DNA of 64,000 bases from Sipunculus nudus (Eukaryota > Annelida > Sipuncula > Golfingiida > Sipunculidae), in assembly GCA_026874595.1 (NCBI GenBank), contig CM049316.1, positions 66,387,176-66,451,175 of the forward strand. The letters run 5' to 3'. Numbering within the stretch: the stretch's first letter is position 1; each line of letters starts with the position of its first letter. Positions 1 to 12,179 of the stretch are shown piece after piece. Made by a program: the position numbers and the translations under genes. The notes beneath the pieces are model-generated. The model made no database searches, was not told where the DNA came from, and saw only the letters and a list, made by a program, of their open reading frames with translations.

Positions 1-63
1 GTAAAATAAAGAAAAGGGATTGAACAGCTAAACTCCCAATCGCATAAATTTTACACAAGGTAA

Positions 64-151
64 TAACTGACATGGTAGAAAAAACCATCAAGAGAAATTT
101 CGTATATTAACTGACATGGTAGAAAAAACCATCAAGAGAAATTTCGTATAT
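64..151. repeat. Perfect 44-bp tandem duplication
   Basis: Two identical head-to-tail copies (64-107 and 108-151) beginning TAACTGACATGG and ending CGTATAT. It lies upstream of the P450 exon and looks like a recent slippage or unequal-exchange duplication. It could also be an assembly artefact. Confidence 0.9.
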
Positions 152-292
152 TAAAAGACTTTTCTGAGAATATTCATTTTATATTGATGGTCTTAAATCT
201 TAACTGTCGATACAGTGTAATAAAGGATGAATATACCTAGCGTTTGTAACATTGGCTGCTGGACTAAATTTTTTAAAAAATGTCCGGAACAG

Positions 293-1187
293 GTTTTCCT
301 CAGAGAACAAGCCAAAGATCGCACCAATGACGTACATCCCTTTTGGCTTCGGTCCACGGAACTGTATCGGAATGAGGCTGGCTCTTCTTGAACTGAAAAT
401 AGTTATCATCCGGATTTTCCAGAACTTCCGGTTTAAGACTTGTGACAGGACGCCGGTAAGAGCACACACACTCACCATCACACAAACACACATACGTTAC
501 ACAAAGTAGATGATAATGTTAGTACTTAATTTTGTGCAGCAAACAGATATCCACAAGTCTGCCGTTCCTGTCAGATTGAATTTACTCAGTCAAAACCTTG
601 GGTATGATTTTAAAATAGATTTCACGATCATTGGTCTGTTTTCAACCATCGAACACGATTTTATAACCAGTTCCTACCAATATATATACGCATAGTGTTC
701 GCATTTGCGTAAATTAAATTAGCATATAATTAAAAGCTTATTTGCAGCTCAGGAAGCTTCACAAGGAGTCACCCCTCATCCTTTGCAGACAATTTGTTAT
801 TGGATATTAGACATGTTCCTCAGAAATGGCCTTTATTTCAAGAATAAACTTTCTTCTTCTTCTTCATGTTCCTCAGAAGACCAATTTACTTAAGTTAATA
901 ATATTCTCATAATGTTAAAATCTTCATTAAGCATATTGTAGGGCTTCATAAAGTATCCATCCGTATATTAATTTATAACATTTAAAAATGGCAACTTTGG
1001 TTTAAGAAACATCCATTAGCTCTTGTATTAAACATATAACATAATAAAAATGCCGTCTTCAAGTCTTTTCGACTTTCATGTTATTTTTTATTAACAACAT
1101 TTGCAGGACCCCTTGGTTTATGACAAAGGAGGGCTGCTGCAACCTGTGGGTCAACTGTTTTTGAAGGCGGAGCATCGTGTCAAATAA
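293..1187 (+). CDS. Cytochrome P450 (CYP3-like), last two coding exons
   Basis: Two exons encode the C-terminus of a microsomal-type P450 mono-oxygenase. The first (about 293-455; acceptor AG at 291-292, or alternatively 241 after CCTAG) contains [12 protein letters not shown], then the haem-binding signature [11 protein letters not shown] (339-371, axial Cys codon 363-365) followed by MRLALLELK, as in the L helix of the CYP3 clan. It ends in phase 0 at a GTAAGA donor (456). The second exon (1107-1187, acceptor TTTGCAG) encodes [18 protein letters not shown] and stops at TAA 1185-1187; GLLQP is typical of the CYP3 C-terminal strand. The 651-bp intron holds no other coding sequence that I can see. 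Upstream exons lie off the left edge, so the enzyme is only about 80 residues here. Substrate cannot be inferred. Confidence 0.9.
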
Positions 1188-1189
1188 AA

Positions 1190-1618
1190 TCTAAATAACA
1201 AACGCTGATCGGATCAGCTGGGGTCCTAATTATGCAATTAGTCATGTATCTAGATTCATTTGTATCTTTTTATGGTAACATTTATTTTGACTAGTGTAAG
1301 ATTTCTAATCAGTAGCCAATATACATGGATATAGACCTTTTATACGAATATGTGAGAATGGAATACAAAGTAGCGGAAAAGATTGAATTTGATTGTTTTT
1401 ATTTTTGTCTGTATTGTCATATTCAGTGCTTGTTCACTTTGTTGCTTGTTTGTTTTCTTCACTTAACTTTCTAACAGTTTCTCTCATAATTTCATTTGCA
1501 TTTTAATGAGGCATTTTCTAGCATGCCGATTTTTTTATCAAATTTTTCCTCCAAATAGGATTACAATCTGGCACCTAAAATAAAAAAATAAAACAGTAGA
1601 AAATGAACAATATTCGAG
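1190..1618. other. AT-rich spacer after the P450
   Basis: No gene or convincing repeat seen. AATAAA at 1183-1188 overlaps the P450 stop codon and could serve as its polyadenylation signal. Confidence 0.5.
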
Positions 1619-2110
1619 GTGAGCAGACTAAAAATTATTTGGAATGGAAGAAAAAATTCTGATAATTCAGAGGACTACTGCAGAATTGTATTGAATTTGT
1701 TTAAGAGCAACTTGGGAATATCTCTAAAAACTGATTACATTAGGCTTGTCATAGAGTCGGTAAAAAGCAAATCCAAAACAAACCCAGGCCTTATTTGTCA
1801 GGTGTATGTCCGGGGAACAGAGAACCAGTGTGCTCAAAACCAGAAGCAATTTGAAAGCTCCAGACAATTAATTTTTGAGGATTATTGTCAAGACCTACAA
1901 ACCCTGTTCAATAAAATGAAACAAGATCCAAGGGCCCAGCAAACCTAGACCTTGAAAGGACACGTGTTCTTCTCTGACACAGGTGGCACAGTGCATGAGG
2001 TACGTTTTGGACAGACCAAGGATGAACTACTTGGCCCGGGTATAGAATCCGGCCAATATTTCCAGGATGGGTCTAAACTGACTGGACCGTTTCATTTTAG
2101 TAGTAATCAA
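1619..2110 (+). pseudogene. LINE ORF1-like fragment
   Basis: An open stretch of 109 codons plus continuation past a TAG at 1946-1948. It reads like the RRM/C-terminal part of L1-type ORF1 proteins: NSDNSEDYCRIVLNLFKSNLG, then SSRQLIFEDYCQDLQTLF, then KMKQDPRAQQ, a stop, and LKGHVFFSDTGGTVHEVRFG. ORF1 proteins bind the element RNA as chaperones. Identification is by pattern only; it could instead belong to a different LINE than the downstream endonuclease piece. Confidence 0.45.
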
Positions 2111-2634
2111 CATAAGCCATGCCATGTCTGATGATATGAAATTGACATGCCTCTCAATTCTCCATTACATGAATCCTAAACATGTCCGTCCGTATACACC
2201 CATAACGTCATCCATGTAGACCGAATTCTATACTCGCTCCAAGTACTTGAGTAGGATATTTAGGCCGGACTAGTGGCTCTAATTATGGACTTGTTATGGA
2301 TATGGATGCCTTGTTTTATATGTTTTGTAGCTTCTTAATTATATGTATTGATGTACAGATTATCAGGGATATTTAAGACTCAAATTCTTACAGTTAAGGA
2401 CATTAATCTAACTCCTGTGTTGACAGGAAAATGGCTCCTACTTGTAAATATGGTACTATTTTTGTTTTTGTAAATTAACTTTTGTGAACGCGTATAATTC
2501 ATTTAAATTTACAATTCTATCATTAAATTATTAAGGGAGTATAAAAAAAACGCAGAAAAATAAAATAAAAAAAAAATATTTATTTGGCATTTAAGCACGG
2601 GTCTAATGAAGGTATCATGTTTTTATAAGAAATT

Positions 2635-3740
2635 CACAGCAATATTAATTTGCAGCACCTTGGGGGTCACATATGGCATGGTCTGAGCTATTTTAGTCAT
2701 GGATCAAAATTAAGCAGAGGAGTGTTAACTGTAATTGCAAGTAAACTAGAACTGTTAAAAAACATTATTGATAGGGATGGTCTTATTCAAGGAAATGAAT
2801 TTTTACTTATAGATATATGGGCCAAATATTGAGTAAATGCAGATGAAATGTTTGAAGAAAATCGTTGAAATCATAAAATTGACATTAAAGGAACCCCTTA
2901 ATATAATTTGGGTTGGTAACTTTTATTTCTGTTTCGCAGAAGAAGATGCTGATGAAAAAATAATAATCTTTATATATATCTTTAAATGCATGATGTATGT
3001 GAAATGTAAATATTCACGATACACGGCCAATTAGAAATCCAAATGGTAGAAAGTATAGAAGATATAACCCAGAGAAGGTTCGACTAATTTATTAATTTCA
3101 ACTGTCTTACAGCCATTTATTAAACATTGTGAGTTGAATCAGCTCACCCTGCAATTCCTGAAAATTCGTTCACTGCCTGAGCAAAAATATGGTTCCGGGA
3201 TATGGAGATTTAATAATTCCTTGTTGTCTAAGAGAATATACACAAAAACTTAAGACAGAAATCAGTAAATGGAAGTAAGAATTAGATGGTAATCCAAATG
3301 GAGGTGGGAATATCTAAAGTATTTAAAAAGACAATTTACTATCAGGTATAAAAAATTAAATCAAGGAAATTCAAGGCTGAGTATAAAGAACTGAAAAACT
3401 TGTAAATAATCTTGAACCAAACCATTGAATCATTCGACCGACACATTTAACAAATATTTAGAAAAAAAAACATAAACTTGAAGAGAACAAAAAAAAAATA
3501 AAACAAAAACATTATACAGTTATTGACAGAAAAACATGAAATTACAAATGAATGAAATATTATAATAGAACTGAGAGACATTTTCAAATGTAAATATAAA
3601 AGAGTAAACAAACATTTAGAAGAAAATATAGAAACCTTTCTTTGTAATGTTGAAGAACCTAGATTAACCACAGAAAAAAAAAAAATAATTTACACTATAT
3701 TACACTAAATGGCATACATTGATGCATTAAAACATATGAT
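2635..3740 (+). pseudogene. Older LINE ORF2: endonuclease second half and linker
   Basis: The 2650-2832 stretch contains FSHGSKLSRGVLTVIASKLE and GNEFLLIDIWAKY, matching the central part of LINE AP-endonucleases (phage-type motif S-RGVAIL followed by a GRFLLVD-like strand). At about 3187-3255 another frame reads GSGIWRFNNSLLSKRIY, the conserved GxWKFNNSLL block of the L1 linker, and about 3300 reads WRWEYLKYLKRQF, also typical of the linker. Several stops and shifts break it. It ends at the nested insertion with DALKHMINNKPP. Confidence 0.75.
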
Positions 3741-3756
3741 AAACAATAAACCCCCT
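3741..3756 (+). repeat. Left target-site duplication of the nested LINE
   Basis: AAACAATAAACCCCCT, identical to 9664-9679. The duplicated target lies inside the reverse transcriptase of the older LINE (NNKPP...). Confidence 0.88.
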
Positions 3757-3789
3757 GACTTCCGGTTCAGTATGGCCGACTGATCAGAC

Positions 3790-4778
3790 GTGCCAGCGAG
3801 CGCTCTCCAAAAACCTCAGTTTACCAATGAAAATATGACCGACGAATGGAGTGTAAAGACAAGATCCAAGAGTAAAGGAGATTTATCGGTCAGTGAGGAG
3901 ACAAATATGGAAAAATACCTAGAAAAGGGCGAGAAAAAAAAGTCAGGGGGACCCATACAGAAAAAAAGCACACGAACAGGACTCGTCACAGGCAAGTGAT
4001 ATTATCACCATTGTTGACACAAAATGCGCCGCATTAGAAAAAGTATTTAGAGATGCCCTGAATGACTTTAAAGACTCACTGAAAGAAGATATTGAAAAGA
4101 TAAAAAGTAGTTTAACAAGAGTTGACAACCAATATTCAGAACTGAAAAGTGAAGTTGATTCCGTTAAACAAAGCCTTGAATATACTCAGGGTAACGTTGA
4201 TACAACCACAACAAAACTGGGAAGCATTGAGTCGGAAAACAAGGCTCTCAAAACTGAAATAGAAAGCTTGAAAGTAGAAAACAAAGAGAAAGATGCATAA
4301 ATTGAAATAATGAAGGAGAAATTATTAGACATTGAGAGAAATAGCAGAGAATTTAATTTAAGATTTGTTGGGATACCAGAAAAGAAAGGAGAGGATTGCA
4401 GTAAACTGGTCTCTCAATTTATTATAGAAAAGGGACTCATCAACGATACAGAAACAGGGGACATGCTAAAAACTATCGAAAATGCACACAGAACTGGAAA
4501 ACAAAAAAACCCAGGGTCACAGACACATAATCGCCAGGTTTCATTCGAGACCCATGCGCAACAAACTTTTAAAAACACAAAGAGAACAGCGGAGCCAAGT
4601 CCACTTCACCAATCCATCCGCAAGTTTCCTTGTGGAAGACTTGGTAAAGGAGGATTATCAATTGAAAAGGAAAGCAGCGGCCCAAATGCGACAGGCACAC
4701 CGTAACCACCTGAAAGTCAGGTTCTGGCATGGGCGGCTTATCATTGATGGTAAAGTGGTTCCCATCAATAGCTCCTAA
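3790..4778 (+). pseudogene. Nested LINE ORF1 (coiled coil plus RRM/CTD), frameshifted
   Basis: Starts MPASALQKPQF and runs through a Lys-rich basic section to a stop-interrupted coiled coil (about 4000-4300: LTRVDNQYSELKSEVDSV, LGSIESENKALKTEIE). It continues with an RRM-like segment (4310-4500: IERNSREFNLRFVGIPEKKG, ENAHRTGK) and, after a shift near 4490, the C-terminal domain (HIIARFHSRPMRNKLL ... LKVRFWHGRLIIDGKVV ending at 4778). This order matches transposase_22/L1 ORF1 proteins, which trimerise and coat the element RNA. At least two frame changes and a stop at about 4299 make it non-functional. Confidence 0.85.
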
Positions 4779-4979
4779 GCAACAACACAACAACAAGATC
4801 AGCCGACCCCGCAAACACACCTGCCGCCAACTGTACTTCCACACCGAAAACTGGCAACAGTCATGTGGTCTTCCCGCCGTTAACCGCTTGACAGTTCCCT
4901 GTGAAATCGCCAGAGCGCGCCACAGTGACAGTACCCTAGAACAGTCTGGTCCTCGATCACTTTGTTTTAATAAAAATTG

Positions 4980-6765
4980 ACGTGAGAGCTAAACTACACT
5001 TAGGATAGGAGAGACCAGATATATGAGAGACTTGTTTTCGTTTTATCGCCCAACACCCGCTGTGCATATATTCAGTACATTAGCAGAACAGTTTGAACAT
5101 GAGAATGTATGAAGACGTTGCAAACAACCCATGCCTCTGTGTAAATAACCGTATCACTGTGCCAGTTGTAAGTGTAAGTAATATACATAACAAAACCAGA
5201 GACTTGTTGGTTTTTTATATTATTACAAAAATAACAGGTGTAAACTCCGTGTAATTTAATTTGAATACTGATGATAAATGTACACATTTAATCATTTTGC
5301 CAATTTTTGTCGTCAAGGGGGCTGATATTGATTTTTGAATGACAGTCTTTATCTTTGATCTTTTGACATCTTAATCATAGTGTAGAATATCGATTTTGGA
5401 AAATAGAATTATTTTTTTATTTTCACAATCAAAAACTTGCATGTTAAGATGGGCTTTCCATTTTGAAACCTACAATATATTAGCTAGACAAAGTGTTGAT
5501 CATTCAAGGTTTAGTGGATGCGTTATCGGGGTTAAATATGAATATTGAAATATTAATGCCACAATTATAATGTAACAATTATTACCATTAAATAAAACAT
5601 TGATTATCATTAGGATGACTATTGATGGCTGTAAGAACTATGCTTTGACTCAAAAAAGTTTAATAGGCTTTAGTTGATGCATCAAGGTACTGGTGTTTCA
5701 TTTAAATTTGAGTTTAAACACTTTATACCTAATTACCACATATTAAAATATTACCATTACTGAAATATACGATATTATTACTATCACTGTCTACATTTGG
5801 TTGTGTAGAAATTATTTTTTCATATAATCTGTCAACTAACAGTACAATATTGTTCTTTCTTCTAAAGTATTCTTTCCCTACATTGTATAGTGCACATTCA
5901 GCTTATTAATAAATTAGTTTTATTAAAATATATACATACATTCTAAAATATTTACCAATAATAATGAACTTTGGGTTTAATAGAAAATGACTAGATACAC
6001 AAGATTAATAACATTATTTTGAATGACCATGTTATTGTTAACTATCTGCTTTGCAGTAAAATTATTTGATACTGTTCAGATGTACATGAAGTCTTAATTC
6101 ATTATCTAGATAATTAATGTGATCATGTTGTGTACTGTATAGTACCGGTAATATTGTACGTGTTTCTGGACAGAATGGTTAACAGCAGTGCCTTAAGAAA
6201 GGCAAAATATATGTCAGATGAGGAATTTTGAATACTCTGTTTTAATAAGATGTTCAATTGGGTCTTTTTACTATAGTATATTTATTAGTTAAGCTTTCGT
6301 CATATTTCCTGCATGTGCACTCTTTAGGACATTTGTGAGTCCTAGTTATAGTAGTTATCGATGACATCTTATTAAGTGGAACCATACTGATACATAAATA
6401 TTGTCCATAAGAGGTAGGAGGCGCAAAAGCATCTGTCACACCTTCGAGTAACCATCATCTTTTTAAGCCATGTTACAATACAGGTACTCTTTCTGCCTCA
6501 CCCAGCAGCAGCACTTACTACCTGCTAGAGCTAGGAAGTTAATAGTGATTTCTTATTGCTTATCTATGTTGTTTGTCTGTGTATTGTGTTTTGAGTTTAA
6601 TGTTTGTATGCTGCTTTGTTTTTGTACTGTCAGTATTGGAATTTCTCACATTCACAATGTAACAAAGTCATTGGTTAAGCTGTGTAATACCACACAGTTA
6701 GTTAAATATTTGATTCCAGATATAACAGATTTTTTTTTTTTTTCATTTTAAAATTTCACGTCTCA
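4980..6765. other. Non-coding segment where the LINE endonuclease is expected
   Basis: This 1.8-kb stretch inside the nested LINE contains no recognisable endonuclease motif in any frame I read. It is AT-rich, with a poly-T run at 6731-6744 just before LINE sequence resumes. It may be a further insertion that replaced the endonuclease, or heavily decayed LINE sequence. Confidence 0.45.
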
Positions 6766-6767
6766 GG

Positions 6768-9419
6768 AGGAGCCATATTAAGAAGCAAAGTTAGATGGTT
6801 TTAAGAAGGGGAAAAACCTAAATACTTCCTTAATTTAGAGAGGCGCAACTATAACCGGAAAGTTATAAATAAATGTTAATGGTAAAATAATATGTGGACC
6901 TAAAGAAATATTGAAAACACAAGAAAACTTCTTCAGTCATCTTTATACATCTAACAAAAGTAATACAAGTCTATTAAATACCTTCTTGTCAAAATACAGA
7001 GACAAAATACCAAAAATTAATACAGACTGGGCGAAAGAAATAGAGGAACATGAACTGCTGAACAGCTTAAAAAATATGAAAAATGGTAAATCCCCAGGCA
7101 GGGATGGCCTCACTGCTGAATTTTATAAATTCTTCTGGAATGATGTTAAATATTATTTTATAAAAGCTACTCAATATTCTTTTAAAGTTGGCCAATTTTC
7201 ACTTGCTCAGAGAAAAGGTATAATAAGTTTACTTCCCAAAAAGGGAAAAGATCTGTTATATGTGAAAAACTGGAGACCATTAACATTATTAAACACAGAC
7301 TATAAGATTATCACAAAAGCTTATCTAATAGAATAAAAAGCATTCTGCCAGAGTTGATTCATGAAGACCAGACTGGATTCATGAAAAAAAGATATATAGG
7401 GGAAAATGTAAAAAAAATAATTAGTTTTATAAGATATGCTGACAGGAAAAAATTAAATACTATGTAAATGGCAGTAGATTTTGAAAAAGCGTTTGATTAT
7501 TCAGAATGGGACTACATATATAATATTTTACAAATTATGAATTTTGATTTGAATACAATATCAATGATAAAAACTGTTAACAAAAACATTGCAAGTTGTG
7601 TGACAAACAATGGATGGTCTTCACCCTTTTTTCCTGTTACAAGAGGTGTCCGGCAAGGATGCCCATTATCTCCATACTTGTTTGTTTTAGGAATTGAATT
7701 ACTAGCGATTGCAATTAGATCTGAAGAAGGCATAAAAAGTATAATTATTGATGATGTAGAGAGTAAAATAATAAAATACGCAGATGACACAACATTGATT
7801 ATAAATGATTATAAAAGTATAGAAGAAACATTAAAATTATTCAATGAATTCAAACATATTTCAGGTCTTAAGATTAATGAAGACAAGACAGTTATAATGC
7901 CATTAAGAAAGGGTAACCATGTGGATAAAAATAAAATTAAAGATTTAGGCATGTTATATTCTGAAGATGGTGTAACAATCCTAGGAATCAAAGTTTTTCC
8001 ATCTCTAGGAAAACACTGTAAATGAAAACTTCAAATCAGTTAATAATAAAATAAACAATATTTTATCTATATGGAATGCAAGAAAGCTTACACCAATTGG
8101 TAAAATAACATTATTGAAAAGCTGTGTACTCTCTCCATTAATATACCATTTATCAATCCTCCCAACTCCATGTAAAGCTTTTATGAAGCAGATCGAAACA
8201 CGTATATATAGATTCATATGGGGAAACATTCAGATTTAATAAAAAGACAAATATTAATTGCTACAGTGGAGAAGGGGGGATTAAACATGTTTCACATTTC
8301 ATCAAAAAATGCAGCATTAAAATTGACTTGGATCAAACGTTTATTAAATAAAAACCCTCACGATGCATGGAGAAAGTTAGTTTAAGGACTTTTCAAACTC
8401 AGAGAAACCTCGTTCTAATGTACTTTAGCCCCTGAAGATGTAAAAAAAATCATGACTTCCAAAGTTCCCTTTTGGGAAGAAATAATGTATCACTGGTTTA
8501 ACTACAATTATCATAATCCTTGTACATATGAAGATATCATGTCCCAATGTATTTGGTTTAATTCCCATATAAAAATACACAACAAAGTTTTATTTTCAAA
8601 AAAACTTTATTACACTGGTGTTATATATATATAACAGATTTGGTAAAACATACACAAATGAAAGCTTTTTTCATGAGCTATCAAGAATTACGTAAGAAAT
8701 ATAAATGTAATATTGACTTTCTGAACTATGCCAGTTTACTAAAAGCTATACCACAGACTTGGAAGGAAATTCTACATAGTAGATATAAAGACATAATAAC
8801 ACCTATAGAATTAAATAGTAATAAAAAAATGTTTCTAGACAATAATAAAGGTACTATCCATATATACAATAAATTTGTCGATAAGCTAAAAGTAGCACCA
8901 TATAAAGTGATAACAAAATGGAAAAATGATTTAAATGTTTCAGATGAAGATGTTTATCAGGGGTTCTCTAAGATTTACGTAACAACTATATCTTCAAAAC
9001 TCCGCATGTTTCAGTATTATATTCTCCATAGAAGGCTTACTTTATACCCTTTTCTCTACAAAATAAATATAATTGATACAAATAAATGCACTTTTTGTTA
9101 AGAAACAGATGAATCATTGATGCACATTTTTTGGGAATGCCCATTCACCATTAGTTTATGGTCGGACATTCAAAGATTTTTTAAAGAGCAATCCTCTCGG
9201 GAATTACCATTGAAACTGACAGATAGCAATGTACTACTTAGGAATAGTAAACATGTTTGGATGAATGTGCTTTCTTTAGTTACTAAAAAATACATATATA
9301 ATAGTAGATGTTATAAAAAGAAACCAACATTCCAAGGCTTCATGTCATTCATTAATGAAGTCTGGAAAATAGAAAAAAAATATAGCAACAAAGAGAGGAA
9401 AGCTTCCTCAGCATTATAA
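6768..9419 (+). pseudogene. Nested LINE ORF2: reverse transcriptase and C-terminal region
   Basis: Coding resumes with RSKVRWF-EGEKPKYF (pre-RT block). At 6911-7336 come KNGKSPGRDGLTAEFYKFFW and VKNWRPLTLLNTDYKI. After a frameshift near 7321 follow HEDQTGFMKKRYIGEN, a stop at 7465-7467, VDFEKAFDYSEWDY, GVRQGCPLSPYLFVL and the catalytic YADD (7777-7788). Later frames carry PTPCKAFMKQIETRIYRFIWG-like sequence and, around 9090, a CTFC...HIFWEC zinc-binding-like motif with a stop after the CTFC. This is an L1/Tx1-group RT with target-primed reverse transcription as its ancestral role. At least four lesions show it is dead. Confidence 0.88.
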
Positions 9420-9663
9420 GAAATGGTCAAATCTGCTCTGTTACATTCAGATTTAAAAAAAAAGGAGTAAAGATTAATTGAATGAAATGTATTATGACAG
9501 TTATAATAACTCGAGAAATAGTTATGTAATAAGGTTTTGTGTTTTGTTTGTCATGCATGTTCTTGTATGCTGTACTCATGTCATGTTTTGTATGATTTAT
9601 GTCATGCTTCATTTGTTAAGTCTGTTATATGTATATCTTTTGTGACTTATTTTCAATAAAAAA

Positions 9664-9679
9664 AAACAATAAACCCCCT
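9664..9679 (+). repeat. Right target-site duplication of the nested LINE
   Basis: Second copy of AAACAATAAACCCCCT. The sequence after it (NKPPWNEGLSKEFYLFF) directly continues the older LINE reading frame that was cut at 3756. Confidence 0.88.
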
Positions 9680-11862
9680 TGGAATGAGGGGTTATCTAAA
9701 GAATTTTATTTGTTTTTCCTCCCTGATATTGGAACTGAATTACTAAATTGTTATACTATTGCTTTGAGATTAAACAAATGACACCTAGCCACAGACAAGC
9801 AGACATTCCAATAATAGAAAAACCAGGAAGGGACAACCAGTTAATTAAGTACTGGCGTCCAATTAGTTTGATAACTTTGATGTAAAAGTTCTAAGTAGGA
9901 TGATCAGAAACAGATTAAAAAGGTTTTACCATTACTGATAAATGAAGATCAAATTTTTTTTGTTCCTGGTAGGTGTATGGGAGAATCCGTGATATTAACT
10001 TCAGATAAACAGACAGAAAATAAAGGTGGAATAATCATTGCTGCAGATTTCGAAGCTGCTTTTGACTCTCTGGATCAATCTTTATGCTTGCTGACCTCGA
10101 AAAAATTGGTTTTGAAGAATCTTCGATAAACTGGATTAAATGAATGCATCATTGCTTTGAAATATGTATTACAAACAATGGTAAATTCTCTAGGTATTTT
10201 CCAGTAGAACGGGGTACAAGACAAGGTGATCCGTTACCTCCTTATTTGATTATTTTTGTATTTGAAATTTTAGCCCGTCTGGTCCGTCATAATAGAAATG
10301 TAAATGGTATTAATATCGAGGGTACAGAAATAAAGCAATGGATATGCCCTGATGATTGGACATGTTCATGAACGATGAACAATCACTCGAGCACATAATG
10401 AACACATTCGAAATTATCTCAAAATATTCTTCAATAAAAATGAATTATTATAAATCAGAGATTGCCTGGATAGGTAGATTGAAAGATAGAACACATCACA
10501 TAAGTAAGTAACTTTATATAGATTAATCTAAATAAGTTTGATAATACTAAGAGTTCATTTTACATACAACACAATTATTTGAAACTCCAAAACCTGAAAG
10601 CTATTTTAACGCATTTATTAACATTTGGTCAGAATCACAATTATCAGTCTACGGAAGGATTCAAGTACTGAAGTCACTGGCATTGTCAAAACTCTTATAC
10701 ATTAGTAATTTGTGCACAATACCAAATGGTTATAATATACAACATGTATGTAACAAGTTTATTTGCAACAGCAATAGGAAATAATAATAATGAAGGTTTG
10801 AAAATACCAGATATAAATGCTATCAATATTAATCAGACAAAAAAAAAAATAAAATGGAAAGTGCAAACAGTGGAAAGCATTTCCACTATTTTATTTTGAT
10901 GAAATAGGTGGTATTAATGCTATTAGACATAATTTGAAAGAAACTGCTGTACCAGGTAACATTCCACTGGTTTTATAGAGAAGGTTTTTAGAGACTGGGC
11001 TACATTTTATAGTAATATCCAAGAAACATATCAAGAGGTTTTGAGAAAGCTAATCTGGAATAATAAATATATTTTGGTCATCAAGCAGGCTATATTTTAC
11101 AGGAAACTCAGAGTGGAATGAACTATGTATCTGACATTTTTTAACTAAAATGGACATATGGTTAAAGTAGAAGAGGCAGGTCTTAAGTCAGTATCAAAGT
11201 TTACCAGAAATTACTTTTTTTAAATGGGTACAGATTTACCTCTCATTACGAAAATCGTGGCTAAGGATTCTCTAAAATGAAAAATAATGTTATTGATGTT
11301 ACCAATGATCTCCAGAATATATCTGATACTACTTCACTTAATAAAACTATCTACAAACAAATATTTAAAAGAAATAAACTATTTCATCGGTACTTTATTT
11401 TTTTAAGAATAATATTTTTTTATAAGAAAAAACTCGGGGGGGGGGGGGTTATTGCTTAGAAGCAATTTATAATTGCAGTATAAATGCCTTTCTCTCGAGT
11501 TCCAATATAAACTGCTAAATAATTATTTGCCTCTAAATCAACTTTATTGAAATCTAATCTAAAGGACACTGTTAAGTGTTCATATTGTGTAGAAACTAGA
11601 ATCAATACAACATATATCCTATGAATGCATTAAAGCCACTTCTCTTCATAGCAGAATTTTTAAATATTTTTCTGACAGCAGTATTACGTTATCAGAATGG
11701 GAACTTTATGTTACATTGTTTGGTTTTGTACCTGCTAATAAGGATAATTTGTTAGTTAACCAAATTTTGCTTATATATTTTGCTTATATAATATGAGAAT
11801 AATATTGTATAAAATTTGTGAATTAGATGATGGAAATTTGGAAAGAGCAGTTGTACAATACC

Positions 11863-11907
<45 letters not shown>

Positions 11908-11950
11908 GAGTAGAATTGAAAGTAAACATAACATATTAGAATTTAATCAA
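9680..11950 (+). pseudogene. Older LINE ORF2: reverse transcriptase, resumed after the insertion
   Basis: Begins with WNEGLSKEFYLFFLPDIG, which joins to NNKPP at 3740-3756. It then shows IKYWRPISLI, AADFEAAFDSL-like sequence near 10040, and at 10144-10371 FSRYFPVERGTRQGDPLPPY and FVFEILARLVR. The catalytic YADD region has decayed to CPDDWT. Further down, about 11557 reads VKCSYCVETRI, a remnant of the C-terminal Cys motif. A TA microsatellite interrupts it at 11870-11902. Numerous stops. Confidence 0.7.
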
Positions 11951-12179
11951 GAAAAATTGGAACTTGATATAAATCATTTATTAAAGAATATCAATATATT
12001 AATTGTCTTCTTATTTGAAATATGAAACGTTTAGTCACAAGCGTTCTAAACATATGTGGTTGTATGTGTAGTTTATGATTTTTCTATGTTTTGTAAAAGC
12101 ATGTATCCATGTTTTTCCATATATATTTTTGTAAACTTGTAATAAAGGACACAGTATTTATGAGTTTATGTAATTGAAA

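Larger units (their letters stand above)
3757..9663 (+). mobile_element. Nested L1/Tx1-type LINE, about 5.9 kb, with target-site duplication
   Basis: A younger non-LTR retrotransposon inserted into the older LINE. Its 5' end begins GACTTCCGGTTCAG; its 3' end is CAATAAAAAAAAAC, an AATAAA/poly-A type tail. It has ORF1 (3790-4778) and ORF2 reverse transcriptase (about 6768-9419). Both are broken by frameshifts and stops. The endonuclease expected at the start of ORF2 is absent; 4980-6765 shows unrelated sequence. A 16-bp target-site duplication frames it exactly, so boundaries are firm to within the A-tail ambiguity. Confidence 0.88.
1619..12170 (+). mobile_element. Older degenerate L1/Tx1-type LINE, interrupted by a nested LINE
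   Basis: Fragments in the expected order of one non-LTR retrotransposon lie on the + strand: an ORF1-like piece (1619-2110), the second half of an AP-type endonuclease and the linker (2635-3740), then, after the nested element (3757-9663), the reverse transcriptase resuming in its N-terminal motif (9664-10400) and a C-terminal Cys/His region (11550-11950). Many stops and frameshifts show it is dead. A possible 3' end is the AATAAA at about 12139. The outer target-site duplication was not found, so both outer limits are approximate. The first part of the endonuclease is missing or unrecognisable between 2110 and 2635. Confidence 0.75.

Noticed and set aside
510-695. Open frame after the P450 haem exon
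   Set aside because: It lies in the intron between the GTAAGA donor at 456 and the acceptor at 1106; no P450 similarity.
11752-11934. Minus-strand frame containing poly Ile-Tyr
   Set aside because: Translation of a TA microsatellite within the decayed LINE.
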